From: Bacteroidales bacterium
Lineage (GTDB): Bacteria; Bacteroidota; Bacteroidia; Bacteroidales; UBA932
Assembly (NCBI GenBank): GCA_017428035.1
Contig: JAFRRR010000082.1
Coordinates: 1 to 43,061, forward strand
Length of the DNA stretch: 43,061 nucleotides
Direction of reading: 5' to 3'
This document shows positions 17,538 to 25,523 of this stretch, in pieces. The notes under the pieces are model-generated. The model saw nothing but the letters and a program-made list of their open reading frames with translations, ran no database searches and was not told the DNA's origin. The translations under genes were made by a program, and so were the position numbers. Positions within the stretch are counted from its first letter, which is position 1, and every line of letters starts with the position of its first letter.

Positions 17538-18989
17538 TTACATCTTGTAGTATTCATCCCAACCCTTGCGGGGCAGACGGTCTGCCAGCAGGCTGTTGGC
17601 GAACGGATCGTTCACTATGGTGTTGCTTACGCGGTCGAAGGTGAGCTTGCGGCCGGTGCGGATGGCTATGATACCCAGGCAGAATGTCTGGCACATAGGG
17701 CCGAAAATCTCAAACGGGCTGCGGGTCTTCTCCTCTCCCTTGCAGGCCTTGAGGAAGTTTGCAAAGTGATTGGAGGGTGTGCCGGGAACCTCGGGGAGAT
17801 AAGGAGCCATCTCTTTGGCCTTCTCCTTGGGGATAATGCTCAGGGTAGCGCCGTGGGTGCCGCCGCGGAAAGTCAGATTCTTGCTGTAAATGACCTTGCC
17901 GGGACTCAGTGACGAATCTTCACCGGGAACATTCTGTCCAGAGGCGGGAACGTCGTCCTGAACGGCGGTCCTGCTGCCATAGCCTTCGGGCAGCGGCGGG
18001 AAGTTTTTCTCTCCGTCGTACCAGGTCAAATCTACCGGCGGCATATCGCCGCGGGCGGCGAACTTGAAGCGGAGGGTGGTCTCCTTGGGGAAGAAATAAT
18101 CGTTGTAGTCGGTAATCTTGAGCGGATCTATCTCGTACGGCAGACCCAGCTGCAGGAATTCGTGGCAGGTGTCAATGATGTGTGCACCCCAGTCGCCAAG
18201 GGCTCCCAGACCGAAGTCGTACCAGCCGCGCCAGTTGCCGGGGTGATACTTCTCGTTGAAATCGTGGAACTGTGCGGTGGTGTTCCAGAGGTTCCAGTCC
18301 ATACCTTCGGGAACGGGCTGCGCCTCGGGGTAACGGTCGGTGTTGGGATCGTAGGGATACCAGCGGCGCCAGGCGTTGAAGAAGGCATCGATGCGGTATA
18401 CATCCTTGATGATGCCGGCTTCCTGCCAGGTCTTGAACTGCCAGTAGTTGGCCTCGGAGTGGCCCTGGTTGCCCACCTGGGTAGCCAGGTTGGGATGACG
18501 GCGGGCGCTGTCCATCAACAGCTGGCACTCGTAGAAGGTGCGGGCCAGCGGTTTCTCTACATAGACGTGTTTGCCCTGGTTCAGCGCGAGCATAGTCACG
18601 GGGAAGTGGGAGAAGTCTGGGATGGCGATGCACACTGCGTCGAACTCCTTGCCAAACTCATCGAACAGCTTGCGGAAGTCGGTGAACACCTTTGCGTTGG
18701 GGTGTTCGGCAATTGTCTGCTGGCTCTCTTTGCTCAGCGGGTCCACATCGCAAAGAGCCACGAACTCACACAGTCCGGTGGCGTCGAACTCGTGGATAAT
18801 CTGACGGCCGCGGTTGGCGATACCTATGGCTGCCATCTTCACCTTTTCGGGCTTGGGTTCGGGCTGAACTTTTTTCTTTTTGCGGGGATCCATTGCTTCC
18901 ATTGCGCTAAGGCCGCTGGTGGCCGCAATCACGCCGGCAGCACCTGCTGCACCGACCTGTATAAACTTGCGTCTTGAAATGTTACTCAT
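17538..18989 (-). CDS. Tat-exported Gfo/Idh/MocA family oxidoreductase
   Basis: A 483-residue protein with a Tat signal (SRRKFIQVGAAGAAG), so it should be exported folded with NAD(P) bound. The Rossmann part has MAAIGIANRGRQIIHEF and the family motif YVEKPLART (about 142-150), whose Lys is catalytic in relatives. The C-terminal domain has GDWGAHIIDTCHE with the usual His/Asp pair. It oxidises or reduces sugar hydroxyls, commonly at C3. It lies directly upstream of the DUF1080 gene, the partner expected in a 3-keto-glycoside pathway. A 36-base gap separates it from the six-hairpin glycosidase, the largest gap in the operon. Confidence 0.92.
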   Translation of the reverse strand: MSNISRRKFIQVGAAGAAGVIAATSGLSAMEAMDPRKKKKVQPEPKPEKVKMAAIGIANRGRQIIHEFDATGLCEFVALCDVDPLSKESQQTIAEHPNAKVFTDFRKLFDEFGKEFDAVCIAIPDFSHFPVTMLALNQGKHVYVEKPLARTFYECQLLMDSARRHPNLATQVGNQGHSEANYWQFKTWQEAGIIKDVYRIDAFFNAWRRWYPYDPNTDRYPEAQPVPEGMDWNLWNTTAQFHDFNEKYHPGNWRGWYDFGLGALGDWGAHIIDTCHEFLQLGLPYEIDPLKITDYNDYFFPKETTLRFKFAARGDMPPVDLTWYDGEKNFPPLPEGYGSRTAVQDDVPASGQNVPGEDSSLSPGKVIYSKNLTFRGGTHGATLSIIPKEKAKEMAPYLPEVPGTPSNHFANFLKACKGEEKTRSPFEIFGPMCQTFCLGIIAIRTGRKLTFDRVSNTIVNDPFANSLLADRLPRKGWDEYYKM

Positions 18990-19025
18990 AACTCTTGACT
19001 TATATTTAGATTATTTATGTTATTG

Positions 19026-20321
19026 TTATCCTATCCTTTTCAATTCATAATATGATGGCCTTCGCAACACCTTGATTGCTCTATACAATACTCCGGCCGT
19101 GCCGCGATATGTACCGCTGCCCACCGGCGTACCGTCCAAGTGATACCACTCATAAAAGCCGCCATCAACGGTGCGCTGCAACATCGGTTTCAATTCATCA
19201 TAAGCTTCACGAATCATACCATAGCGCACCAATACCTCAATCCAGCGGGCGCCGAACCAGGTCCAGTCGCCGCCGTTCTGATATTGGTAAGCCCCCATCA
19301 TAGGGTTGGCGAAGAAACCGTCGGGATAAGCGGGGAAAAGCGTGAGGCCTATGCTCTGCGCCCCCGCCGCCTTCATATTGGCCAGCATCCGGCGGTTGGC
19401 CTGCGCCACCTCTTGCTTTGTGAGGATGCCCGCCAGCGCCGCCACGGCCGTGCCGCCGTGATAATAAATAGCATCCTCATCAAAATCCTCCGGGAAAGGC
19501 GATCCGTTAAGGTAGATGTGGGGGCGGAACTTTTGGCGTTTGGCATCCCAGAGATGGGTTCTGATGTTCTTCCTGAGGGTATCCCTGAGGTTGAGCCAAC
19601 GGTCTGCAGAGTCGCTGCCGCCTTCCAGCATACACAGTTCGTCTAGCGCCAGGGCGAACATAGCGTTGTCGTAGATGTCTATTGTGTAGTGGGTATTTTC
19701 GTCAATCTCCACACCCCATCCGTGCTCGGGCTGCACGTCGCCCCAGTCGGCCGTGGTGGCGCCGGTAATCAGGCCGTAAGTGTCGTTCCACTTTTCGTGG
19801 CGCAAGTATGACATCGCATCTTCCAGATGCTCCAGCACCGTTTTGCCGGCTCGGACTTCTTTCAGATAATCATAATCGCCGGTAATGGCCACATACTGCG
19901 CAACGGCCTGGACAAAAGAACTCTCCTGATCAGTTTCCACGGTGTTCTTATGGGCAGCCATTCCGGGACGGGCCTCGCAGAAACGATATTTATAGCCCAG
20001 ATTGTCGGCCGTGGCCACCTCCACAAAGGCGTCTGGGATATTGCCGTCCTCTGCCTGGAAGTCGATGAAAGTATCCAGCACTTCGCGGACCTCGGCGCGC
20101 GGCATAACCTCCAGCGAAAGCTCTATGAAGGTATTGAAATCGCGGATCCAGATTTCTTTATACACGCTGCCGGCATTGAAGCCGGTTGCCGCCAGGGCTT
20201 TGGCCATACTGTCCACCTGCGCCATAAGCTTATCCTCTGCTATGGTGTGCTTAAGCGCCGCCGTCTGAGCGCAGGAAGCGGTCAGAAACGCCACGACAAA
20301 TATGGTCAGAAGTCTTCTCAT
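19026..20321 (-). CDS. Six-hairpin ((alpha/alpha)6) glycosidase-like lipoprotein
   Basis: A 431-residue lipoprotein (lipobox LTASC). Motifs are those of six-hairpin glycosidases: EIWIRDFNTFIELSLEV (about 56-72), FQAEDGNIPDAFVE, HYTIDIYDNAMFALALDEL and QNGGDWTWFGARWIEVLVRYG. Acidic residues in RDF and ED are candidate catalytic groups. I cannot assign a CAZy family; relatives include GH37/GH63-type and glucosidase-like proteins. Its ATG overlaps the stop of the GH2 gene in ATGA (20318-20321), indicating coupled expression. With its lipid anchor it probably acts in the periplasm or at the surface on oligosaccharides released by GH2 or imported by SusC. Confidence 0.75.
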   Translation of the reverse strand: MRRLLTIFVVAFLTASCAQTAALKHTIAEDKLMAQVDSMAKALAATGFNAGSVYKEIWIRDFNTFIELSLEVMPRAEVREVLDTFIDFQAEDGNIPDAFVEVATADNLGYKYRFCEARPGMAAHKNTVETDQESSFVQAVAQYVAITGDYDYLKEVRAGKTVLEHLEDAMSYLRHEKWNDTYGLITGATTADWGDVQPEHGWGVEIDENTHYTIDIYDNAMFALALDELCMLEGGSDSADRWLNLRDTLRKNIRTHLWDAKRQKFRPHIYLNGSPFPEDFDEDAIYYHGGTAVAALAGILTKQEVAQANRRMLANMKAAGAQSIGLTLFPAYPDGFFANPMMGAYQYQNGGDWTWFGARWIEVLVRYGMIREAYDELKPMLQRTVDGGFYEWYHLDGTPVGSGTYRGTAGVLYRAIKVLRRPSYYELKRIG

Positions 20322-23092
20322 TTGACCTCAACGGTAAATCTCTGTTCCGTCTGGCGGAAACCGCCCACAACCAGCGTGTATTTGCCTGCCGGCACATCTT
20401 CCGGCAGATTGTTGATATCTATGGTTCGGCTTTCGCCCGGCATCAGGCAGAAGAAGTTGTCGCTGTAGAACGACGGGCGCACAGCCTTTCCGTCGGGACC
20501 CAGCCACTGCAGGCGGGTGAAGAAGGCCACGGTTCTGGCGGGATTCTTAAGCGCGACAGAAGTCACGTGCTCGCCGGCGGCATCACGTCCCTGGGAAACC
20601 TTGGCGCGAAGCTTGATTTCCGGCAGGTTGTTAATGGCCTGGAAACCGGCGGTGCAGGGGCCGCTGACAGTGTTGGGGCCCTTGTATTCGTCGGTAGAGC
20701 GCCAGTAGAAGCAGCTGCCAATCTCTTTGCCGGCGGCGTTGAACAGGCGCAACTTAATGAAATGAACCGGATATATATCGGCCGGGAAGTCGAGTTTAAT
20801 CACGTCGCAGGCGGTGCCTTCGGCGGGAACATCCACCCTGGCCTCCTTATACAGGACGCGGCGGCCGGGAACGTCAATCACCTCGGCGGTGACCTTGCAG
20901 CCCGGCAGCGCCTCAATCAGATCGCTGGAGACGGACACGGTATTCTTGATATAGTCGAACTGAGGGTGTACCGGCTCGCTGGCGTTGGCCATAGTGTAAA
21001 GCGCCGCGGTGGGCTCCAGGCTCCAGTGCCACATACGGCTGGGAGTCTGGGGAATGGGGCTGTTGTGGAACCAGAACAGATAGCCGCTGCAGAAACGGTC
21101 GCCGCTGCCAAGCTGGTTATAGCGCCATACATCGCTTATTCCGCGGTACATCATCGCCCCCACAAACTGGGCGCGCTCGGCATATTCATCAATATTGGAG
21201 GACTCGCCAAACTGGTCGGTCATATCCTTGTAGAGGGTGGTCATCTTGTAGAAACGGTTGCCCTCCATATAGTCCCACACGGGGCCGCCGATGGGCCACC
21301 AGTCCTTTTCGGGCATCATCTCCTTGATGCACTCTGCGGTCGGGAGGCACGGGGCGCCGTATTCGGGGTTGAAACCGTCCACGCGGCTGCCGCGTTCCGA
21401 TGCGGTGTTCTCGTAATAACTCATAGGGTTCACCGTCTTATACGGACTGCCGTCGTGCACGCCGTCGCACTCGCTCTGCATCTGGTAGGGCAGCGTGCCG
21501 TCCAGCATATTTATCAGCTCGGGAACGCCCTGAGTGTAGGTAGATTCGTTGCTGCAGACATAGAATGCCAGGCACGGATGGACGCGGGTACGCCTTACGG
21601 CCGATGCCACATTCTTAAGGTAAACACCTTGATCCACAGGGTGCTTGGTGTCGCCCGTCATCCAGAATTCCTCCCAGACCAGGATGCCCAGCTCGTCGCA
21701 GAGGGAGTAGAAATAGTCGCTCTCGGTGATTCCGCCACCCCAGAGGCGCAGCAGGTTGATGCCGGTCTGGGCGGTGTAGCGCAACTGTGCGTAGATGCGC
21801 TTGTCGTTGGCACGGCACATCGCCTCGGGAATCCAGTTTGTGCCCTGGATGAATATCTGACGACCGTTCACGTAGAAGGTCTTGGAATTGTCCGGGGTGT
21901 TGCGGTCGGCGCGAACCTCGCGGATGCCGAAACGCAGGGAGGCCTCATCTACCACAGTGCCGCGGATCTTAGCCCTGACCTTTAGATTATACAGATTCTG
22001 GGGGCCTTTGTTTATTGGCCACCAGAGTCTGGGGTTCTTGATTTTCAGCTGCGGGAATTCCTCCGGAGTGAAGACCACCTCGCGTTTCTCGCAGCGCTGG
22101 AGTTTCACCGGCTTGGAAACCACTATGCCGGTCCCTTCTATCTCCGCCTCGACATCAAAGTCAAGATTGCCCATAGTGTTGTTGAGCACCTCCAGGGAGA
22201 TGGTTTCGGCGGCCTCGTCGTAGTCCGGGTGGCTCACTTTAGAGCGGACAAACGGATTGAAGATGCTGGCCTCTCGGGTCTGATATATCTTGATATCCTT
22301 CCAGATGCCGGTGTTGCGGTCGCGTACGCCGTCGCAGAAAGTGAAGTCCCAGCCGGCGCTCATAAGCATAGTCACGTTGCGGCCAATCCAGCCGTCGCCG
22401 CCGTTGTGGAACTCCTTGCCGGCACCCCATTCACGGGCTGCCAGTGTGCCGGGGCTGTCAATCGGGGTCACCTTTATGGCCAGCACATTCTCTCCCTTGA
22501 GGCGGATGAACTCGCTGATCTCTACCCGCTCCTCCCAGAACATACCGGTCCAGGTGGTCAGCAGGCGACCGTTGAGCCACACCTCGGCGTGGTAGTTGAT
22601 GCCGTCAAACTGCATCCAGATGCGGCGGCCGTGGTCTGTCTCGTAGGGGAAATCCAGCTTGGTGCGGAACCAGTAGGTGTATTCGTCGCGGCCCGCCTTT
22701 GAAATGTCGGGAATCAACCCTTTTTCTATCTCATTATTGTCGCCGAAGTACGGGTCGGGATAGACGCCGTTCTCTACCAAGGAGTGCAGCACGGTGCCGG
22801 GCACAATGGCCTCCATCCAGTCAGAATCGTCGTAGCGGATGTCCGACAGCTTTTCTGCCGGAACACCAACCTCGCTTGCCTTTTTCATTTTCCACACAAA
22901 GTCACCTCCGTGCTCTTTCCTGGATTTGAGGATGTGGATGTAAGGGCGCTCCTGCGGTGCAGTGAGGCTAAGTTGCGATGAAGCAGCACTTTTGACCGGC
23001 TGCGCCTCTTTCTTGGCACTGAGCGGTGCAGAGGAAAGGGTCAGGGCAATGAGTGCGGCTATTGCCGCAGTGAGGTTTCTGAATCTGGTCAT
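20318..23092 (-). CDS. Glycoside hydrolase family 2 (beta-mannosidase / exo-beta-glucosaminidase-like)
   Basis: A 924-residue exported enzyme with signal ending SSAPLSAKK. The GH2 sugar-binding domain (about 60-260) contains WMQFDGINYHAEVWLNGRLL. An Ig-like domain follows, then a TIM barrel with GTNWIPEAMC, INLLRLWGGGI and LVWEEFWMTGD. The likely acid/base is Glu516 in CSNES and the nucleophile Glu577 in NPEYGAP. The LRLWGGGI motif and spacing fit the beta-mannosidase/exo-glucosaminidase side of GH2 rather than beta-galactosidases. C-terminal beta domains end with ERFTVEVK. It is the first gene of the operon, with a Bacteroidetes promoter box 41 bases upstream of the ATG. Confidence 0.9.
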   Translation of the reverse strand: MTRFRNLTAAIAALIALTLSSAPLSAKKEAQPVKSAASSQLSLTAPQERPYIHILKSRKEHGGDFVWKMKKASEVGVPAEKLSDIRYDDSDWMEAIVPGTVLHSLVENGVYPDPYFGDNNEIEKGLIPDISKAGRDEYTYWFRTKLDFPYETDHGRRIWMQFDGINYHAEVWLNGRLLTTWTGMFWEERVEISEFIRLKGENVLAIKVTPIDSPGTLAAREWGAGKEFHNGGDGWIGRNVTMLMSAGWDFTFCDGVRDRNTGIWKDIKIYQTREASIFNPFVRSKVSHPDYDEAAETISLEVLNNTMGNLDFDVEAEIEGTGIVVSKPVKLQRCEKREVVFTPEEFPQLKIKNPRLWWPINKGPQNLYNLKVRAKIRGTVVDEASLRFGIREVRADRNTPDNSKTFYVNGRQIFIQGTNWIPEAMCRANDKRIYAQLRYTAQTGINLLRLWGGGITESDYFYSLCDELGILVWEEFWMTGDTKHPVDQGVYLKNVASAVRRTRVHPCLAFYVCSNESTYTQGVPELINMLDGTLPYQMQSECDGVHDGSPYKTVNPMSYYENTASERGSRVDGFNPEYGAPCLPTAECIKEMMPEKDWWPIGGPVWDYMEGNRFYKMTTLYKDMTDQFGESSNIDEYAERAQFVGAMMYRGISDVWRYNQLGSGDRFCSGYLFWFHNSPIPQTPSRMWHWSLEPTAALYTMANASEPVHPQFDYIKNTVSVSSDLIEALPGCKVTAEVIDVPGRRVLYKEARVDVPAEGTACDVIKLDFPADIYPVHFIKLRLFNAAGKEIGSCFYWRSTDEYKGPNTVSGPCTAGFQAINNLPEIKLRAKVSQGRDAAGEHVTSVALKNPARTVAFFTRLQWLGPDGKAVRPSFYSDNFFCLMPGESRTIDINNLPEDVPAGKYTLVVGGFRQTEQRFTVEVK

Positions 23093-23132
23093 AAACAGCG
23101 TGTATTAAAGGTCACTCGATTGACTTTAAGGT

Positions 23133-23140
23133 CAAAGGTA
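23133..23140 (-). promoter_or_regulatory. Bacteroidetes -7 box for the glycan utilisation operon
   Basis: TACCTTTG on the minus strand fits TAnnTTTG exactly and lies 41 bases before the GH2 start, giving a predicted leader near 37 bases. No good -33 TTTG is at the usual 19-base spacing, so activation by a regulator encoded elsewhere is possible. Confidence 0.6.
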
Positions 23141-23153
23141 AGTATTATTTTGC

Positions 23154-23187
23154 AAAAAACGCACACCGGATAAGGGTCCGATGTGCG
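23154..23187 (-). terminator. Rho-independent terminator between membrane-protein gene and glycan operon
   Basis: CGCACA (23160-23165) and TGTGCG (23182-23187) with inner CGGA/TCCG pairs form a strong stem. On the minus strand it ends in six U (A-run 23154-23159). A T-run on the other side makes it potentially bidirectional. It separates the 23213-24007 gene from the GH2 promoter. Confidence 0.85.
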
Positions 23188-23212
23188 TCTTTTTGCAAGT
23201 TTTTTAATTGTG

Positions 23213-24007
23213 CTATTCAGCCGGCGATTCAGGGGCGGGTTCGTCGTCCGGCTTGGGCATATAGGCCGAATGGTCCTCTGCCTTTGGAGCCTCGGGTGCA
23301 GAAGCCTCTGCGGGTGCCTCCTCTGCGGGTGCTTCACTGGCGGGTGCTTCTGGGGCCTCGTCTGCCTCAGCAGCAAACCTGCCGCAAAACTTCTCACGTT
23401 TCCCGGCCAGGATCAGGTCGGCCTTCTTGGAGAAGAAGTCGTACATCACGCCTTCTACAGCCACCATAATGGCAGAGCAGAGCAGGCCGCCAATCAGAGC
23501 CAGAGCAGGACCGACTTTGGGGATGGCGCCCAGGATACCGCAAGCCAGACCGCAAAGCAGACCGCAGAGCAGCACCAGGAAAAAGATGCGCCACTTGTTT
23601 CCGTAGGTGCTGTCATAGCTCAGGCCCAGCGCCTTGAGCGGCGACACCTTCTTGTCAATCAGGAAATAGATTGCAAAGCTCCAGGCGATGCCAATCACCA
23701 GGGCGGGAATCAGCATAAACAGCGCCGCGGCGGAAATACCCATGGAGAGCAAGCCAAGAAGCAGGAAGAATCCGCCAAGGTTCTTGAAGTTATCCTTGTC
23801 AAAAATGGCAGTAGGATTGATGGTTTCACCACGGCCGATACCGATGACTGCTTTGTACAGTCCGATGGTAGTGCCCACGTTCAGGTATGGAATCCAGATA
23901 GTGAGGACATAGAGAACCACCATCAGAAAAAGCGGTAAAAAATTCTTGAGACCATACTGAACGCCTTCGCGGATGGTCTTCATAATGTCGAGTTTCTCAG
24001 TTACCAT
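23213..24007 (-). CDS. Polytopic membrane protein with an Ala/Glu/Pro-rich cytoplasmic tail
   Basis: A 264-residue protein with about four or five membrane segments between residues 20 and 190 (for example FLPLFLMVVLYVLTIWI and FFLLLGLLSMGISAAALFMLIPALVIGIAW). It ends in a 55-residue low-complexity tail made of repeated EAPAEEAPAE-type units. No family was recognised with confidence; the layout resembles DUF975/DUF4013-like integral proteins with duplicated helices. The tail may be disordered and bind partners. It is monocistronic: a TATATTTG box lies 35 bases upstream and a terminator follows. Confidence 0.7.
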   Translation of the reverse strand: MVTEKLDIMKTIREGVQYGLKNFLPLFLMVVLYVLTIWIPYLNVGTTIGLYKAVIGIGRGETINPTAIFDKDNFKNLGGFFLLLGLLSMGISAAALFMLIPALVIGIAWSFAIYFLIDKKVSPLKALGLSYDSTYGNKWRIFFLVLLCGLLCGLACGILGAIPKVGPALALIGGLLCSAIMVAVEGVMYDFFSKKADLILAGKREKFCGRFAAEADEAPEAPASEAPAEEAPAEASAPEAPKAEDHSAYMPKPDDEPAPESPAE

Positions 24008-24041
24008 AGTTATTTGTGTTATGCGTTAGCCTATTGTCTAG

Positions 24042-24049
24042 CAAATATA
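24042..24049 (-). promoter_or_regulatory. Bacteroidetes -7 box for the 23213-24007 gene
   Basis: TATATTTG on the minus strand fits TAnnTTTG and lies 35 bases before the ATG. The -33 region is not a clear match. Confidence 0.5.
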
Positions 24050-24063
24050 TAGAAAACCCTCGA

Positions 24064-24366
24064 TTATTCCGTCACCTCAAGGTAATAACTTACCGGGCGG
24101 AAGCCGTCGTTGCAGCTGATCATCGCGCTGAATGGGTTTTTCATCCAGCCGTCGAAGAAATCGCCCTCTCCGCGGGAGAGCGCCTCCACAAAACTTTGCA
24201 TACTTTTCCACGCTTCATTACACATCCCCTTGGGCTTAAGGCCGTCTACCGACACCCACTCCTGCCCTATCGTCACCTCGCAAGCGTGCTCAATGGGATT
24301 CTCGTAAATCTTCATCAAATCGGGATACTCCGTCCGCCGCACGGCGGTAATTTTCACTTTTTTCAT
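24064..24366 (-). CDS. TIGR04076 family protein
   Basis: A 100-residue cytoplasmic protein. The whole length fits TIGR04076: MKKVKITAVRR at the start, then NPIEHACEVTIGQEWVSV, GMCNEAW, FDGWMKNPFSAMISCNDGFRPV near the end. Conserved cysteines (HAC, GMC, ISC) suggest metal or redox chemistry, but the function of the family is not known. A longer reading from 24402 would add 12 residues that run through the promoter box, so ATG 24366 is chosen. The consensus promoter sits so close that the mRNA would be nearly leaderless. Confidence 0.88.
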   Translation of the reverse strand: MKKVKITAVRRTEYPDLMKIYENPIEHACEVTIGQEWVSVDGLKPKGMCNEAWKSMQSFVEALSRGEGDFFDGWMKNPFSAMISCNDGFRPVSYYLEVTE

Positions 24367-24374
24367 AGCAATGT

Positions 24375-24405
24375 CAAAGGTAGGCATTTTTGTCTGGAGC
24401 ACAAA
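24375..24405 (-). promoter_or_regulatory. Consensus Bacteroidetes promoter of the TIGR04076 gene
   Basis: On the minus strand TTTG (24402-24405), 19 bases, then TACCTTTG (24375-24382): an exact TTTG-N19-TAnnTTTG match. The predicted transcription start is about 24371, only some five bases before the ATG. Confidence 0.8.
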
Positions 24406-24429
24406 TATCTATCATTCAATGCTTTCCAG

Positions 24430-24443
24430 ATAATCGCTCCATC
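24430..24443. repeat. Left inverted repeat of the transposase-like element
   Basis: ATAATCGCTCCATC is the exact reverse complement of 25485-25498. Just inside it, GCGATTACTCACA (24456-24468) matches GCGATTATTCACA (25491-25503) as a direct repeat in 12 of 13 positions. Confidence 0.75.
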
Positions 24444-24463
24444 CGAGACCCATTAGCGATTAC

Positions 24464-25395
24464 TCACAACATTCTGTCTACCAGAGTATTATCCTCCAGG
24501 TTAATGTGCAGGTACTTTGCCACTTTCTTTGAACTAGCACCCGTATATATGGCAAGCGGCTCAAACAACTCGAACCTCTTCTCGTCGGGAAGACGCAACA
24601 ATGCATCGATGCTTTCAAACACATTTGACTTCAGCAAGAAGTTGGTCATTTTGCTATAAATCTTATCGGAGCCCGACACGAAATCTTCTTTAATTGAGTA
24701 CTCGCTTCCCTTGGTCGTATTGATTGCTGCAACCATCTCGTCATATCCGCCAAAATAGCCAGCAGCTGCATTTTCTCTTTCCGGTTCAGCGTATTCAGCA
24801 TATTTGATAACTGAATGTACGATATCGGCTCTTCCAAAGACCTTAAATACTTCACCACTTGGACGGCGTGACGCAAAGACGCGCTTGCCTTATCTATTTT
24901 CAACGGTTCTGAAAATGGATTCTTGCTTGCTCCATATGCAAGGAAATTCCACATCGACTGCTCAGGCCGGTCACACAACTGCTTTTCTACCGGATTGTTG
25001 TACAAGTATGTTATCGCACTTCTTATGCTTTTGGATCCACTCTTGCTGGCAACTCCGAACGGTCTTTTGAACAGTTGCCCCTGCAATCCGTGCCAACTAT
25101 TGTATTCCCTTGAGAACCACGAGGTGTAGTATCGCACAAAATCCCCGAGAAGCCCTCTGTCCGGCACATCCACTAGCACGTGAATGTGATCGACCATAAT
25201 ACAAAGCCCCAACACTCTGACCCCAAATCGGCGTGCGGTTATGGAAAACATTGTAAAGAACACCAGACAGTCCTTTACAGAGTAAAAGATAACGTATCCG
25301 CAATAATGCTTTTGATAGACGTGCTGAACAGCACCTATATGGAAAGAAAGCCGTCCCTTCATATCTCTTGTTGTTTGTTTGTGTAAATATCGCAA
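24464..25395 (-). pseudogene. REP-associated (HUH, Y1) transposase, frameshifted
   Basis: The first reading frame (25395 to 24646; alternative start at 25362) has the Y1 transposase core: CIMVDHIHVLVDVP with the HxH metal motif, LFKRPFG, and YLYNNPV with the candidate catalytic Tyr. Its C-terminal part then shifts frame. After LNRKEKMQLLAILADM the sequence that looks natural (YFGGYDEMVAAINTTKGSEY, continuing to stop at 24464) lies in another frame, so a small indel near 24740-24790 has broken the gene. The HUH core is upstream of the shift and might still be made. Lower GC than its neighbours and flanking repeats mark it as a transferred or domesticated RAYT-like element. Confidence 0.75.
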
Positions 25396-25484
25396 GAGAT
25401 TGAGGAAAGACCAAATCTATTTTATCCGCTGGAGGATAACACACAGTCCTCCTGCAAGTTACAGACAATCGCTCAACAAGTTTT

Positions 25485-25498
25485 GATGGAGCGATTAT
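25485..25498. repeat. Right inverted repeat of the transposase-like element
   Basis: GATGGAGCGATTAT is the exact reverse complement of 24430-24443, with the transposase remnant between the two. A nearby small palindrome, TTATCC with GGATAA (about 25423-25439), could be a REP-type hairpin. Confidence 0.75.
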
Positions 25499-25523
25499 TC
25501 ACACTAGGCTGATTCTCAGCACC

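Noticed and set aside
23093..23180. -33 element for the glycan operon promoter
   Set aside because: The nearest TTTG on the minus strand is only 12 bases from the -7 box, too close for the 19-21 base spacing and part of the terminator U-run.
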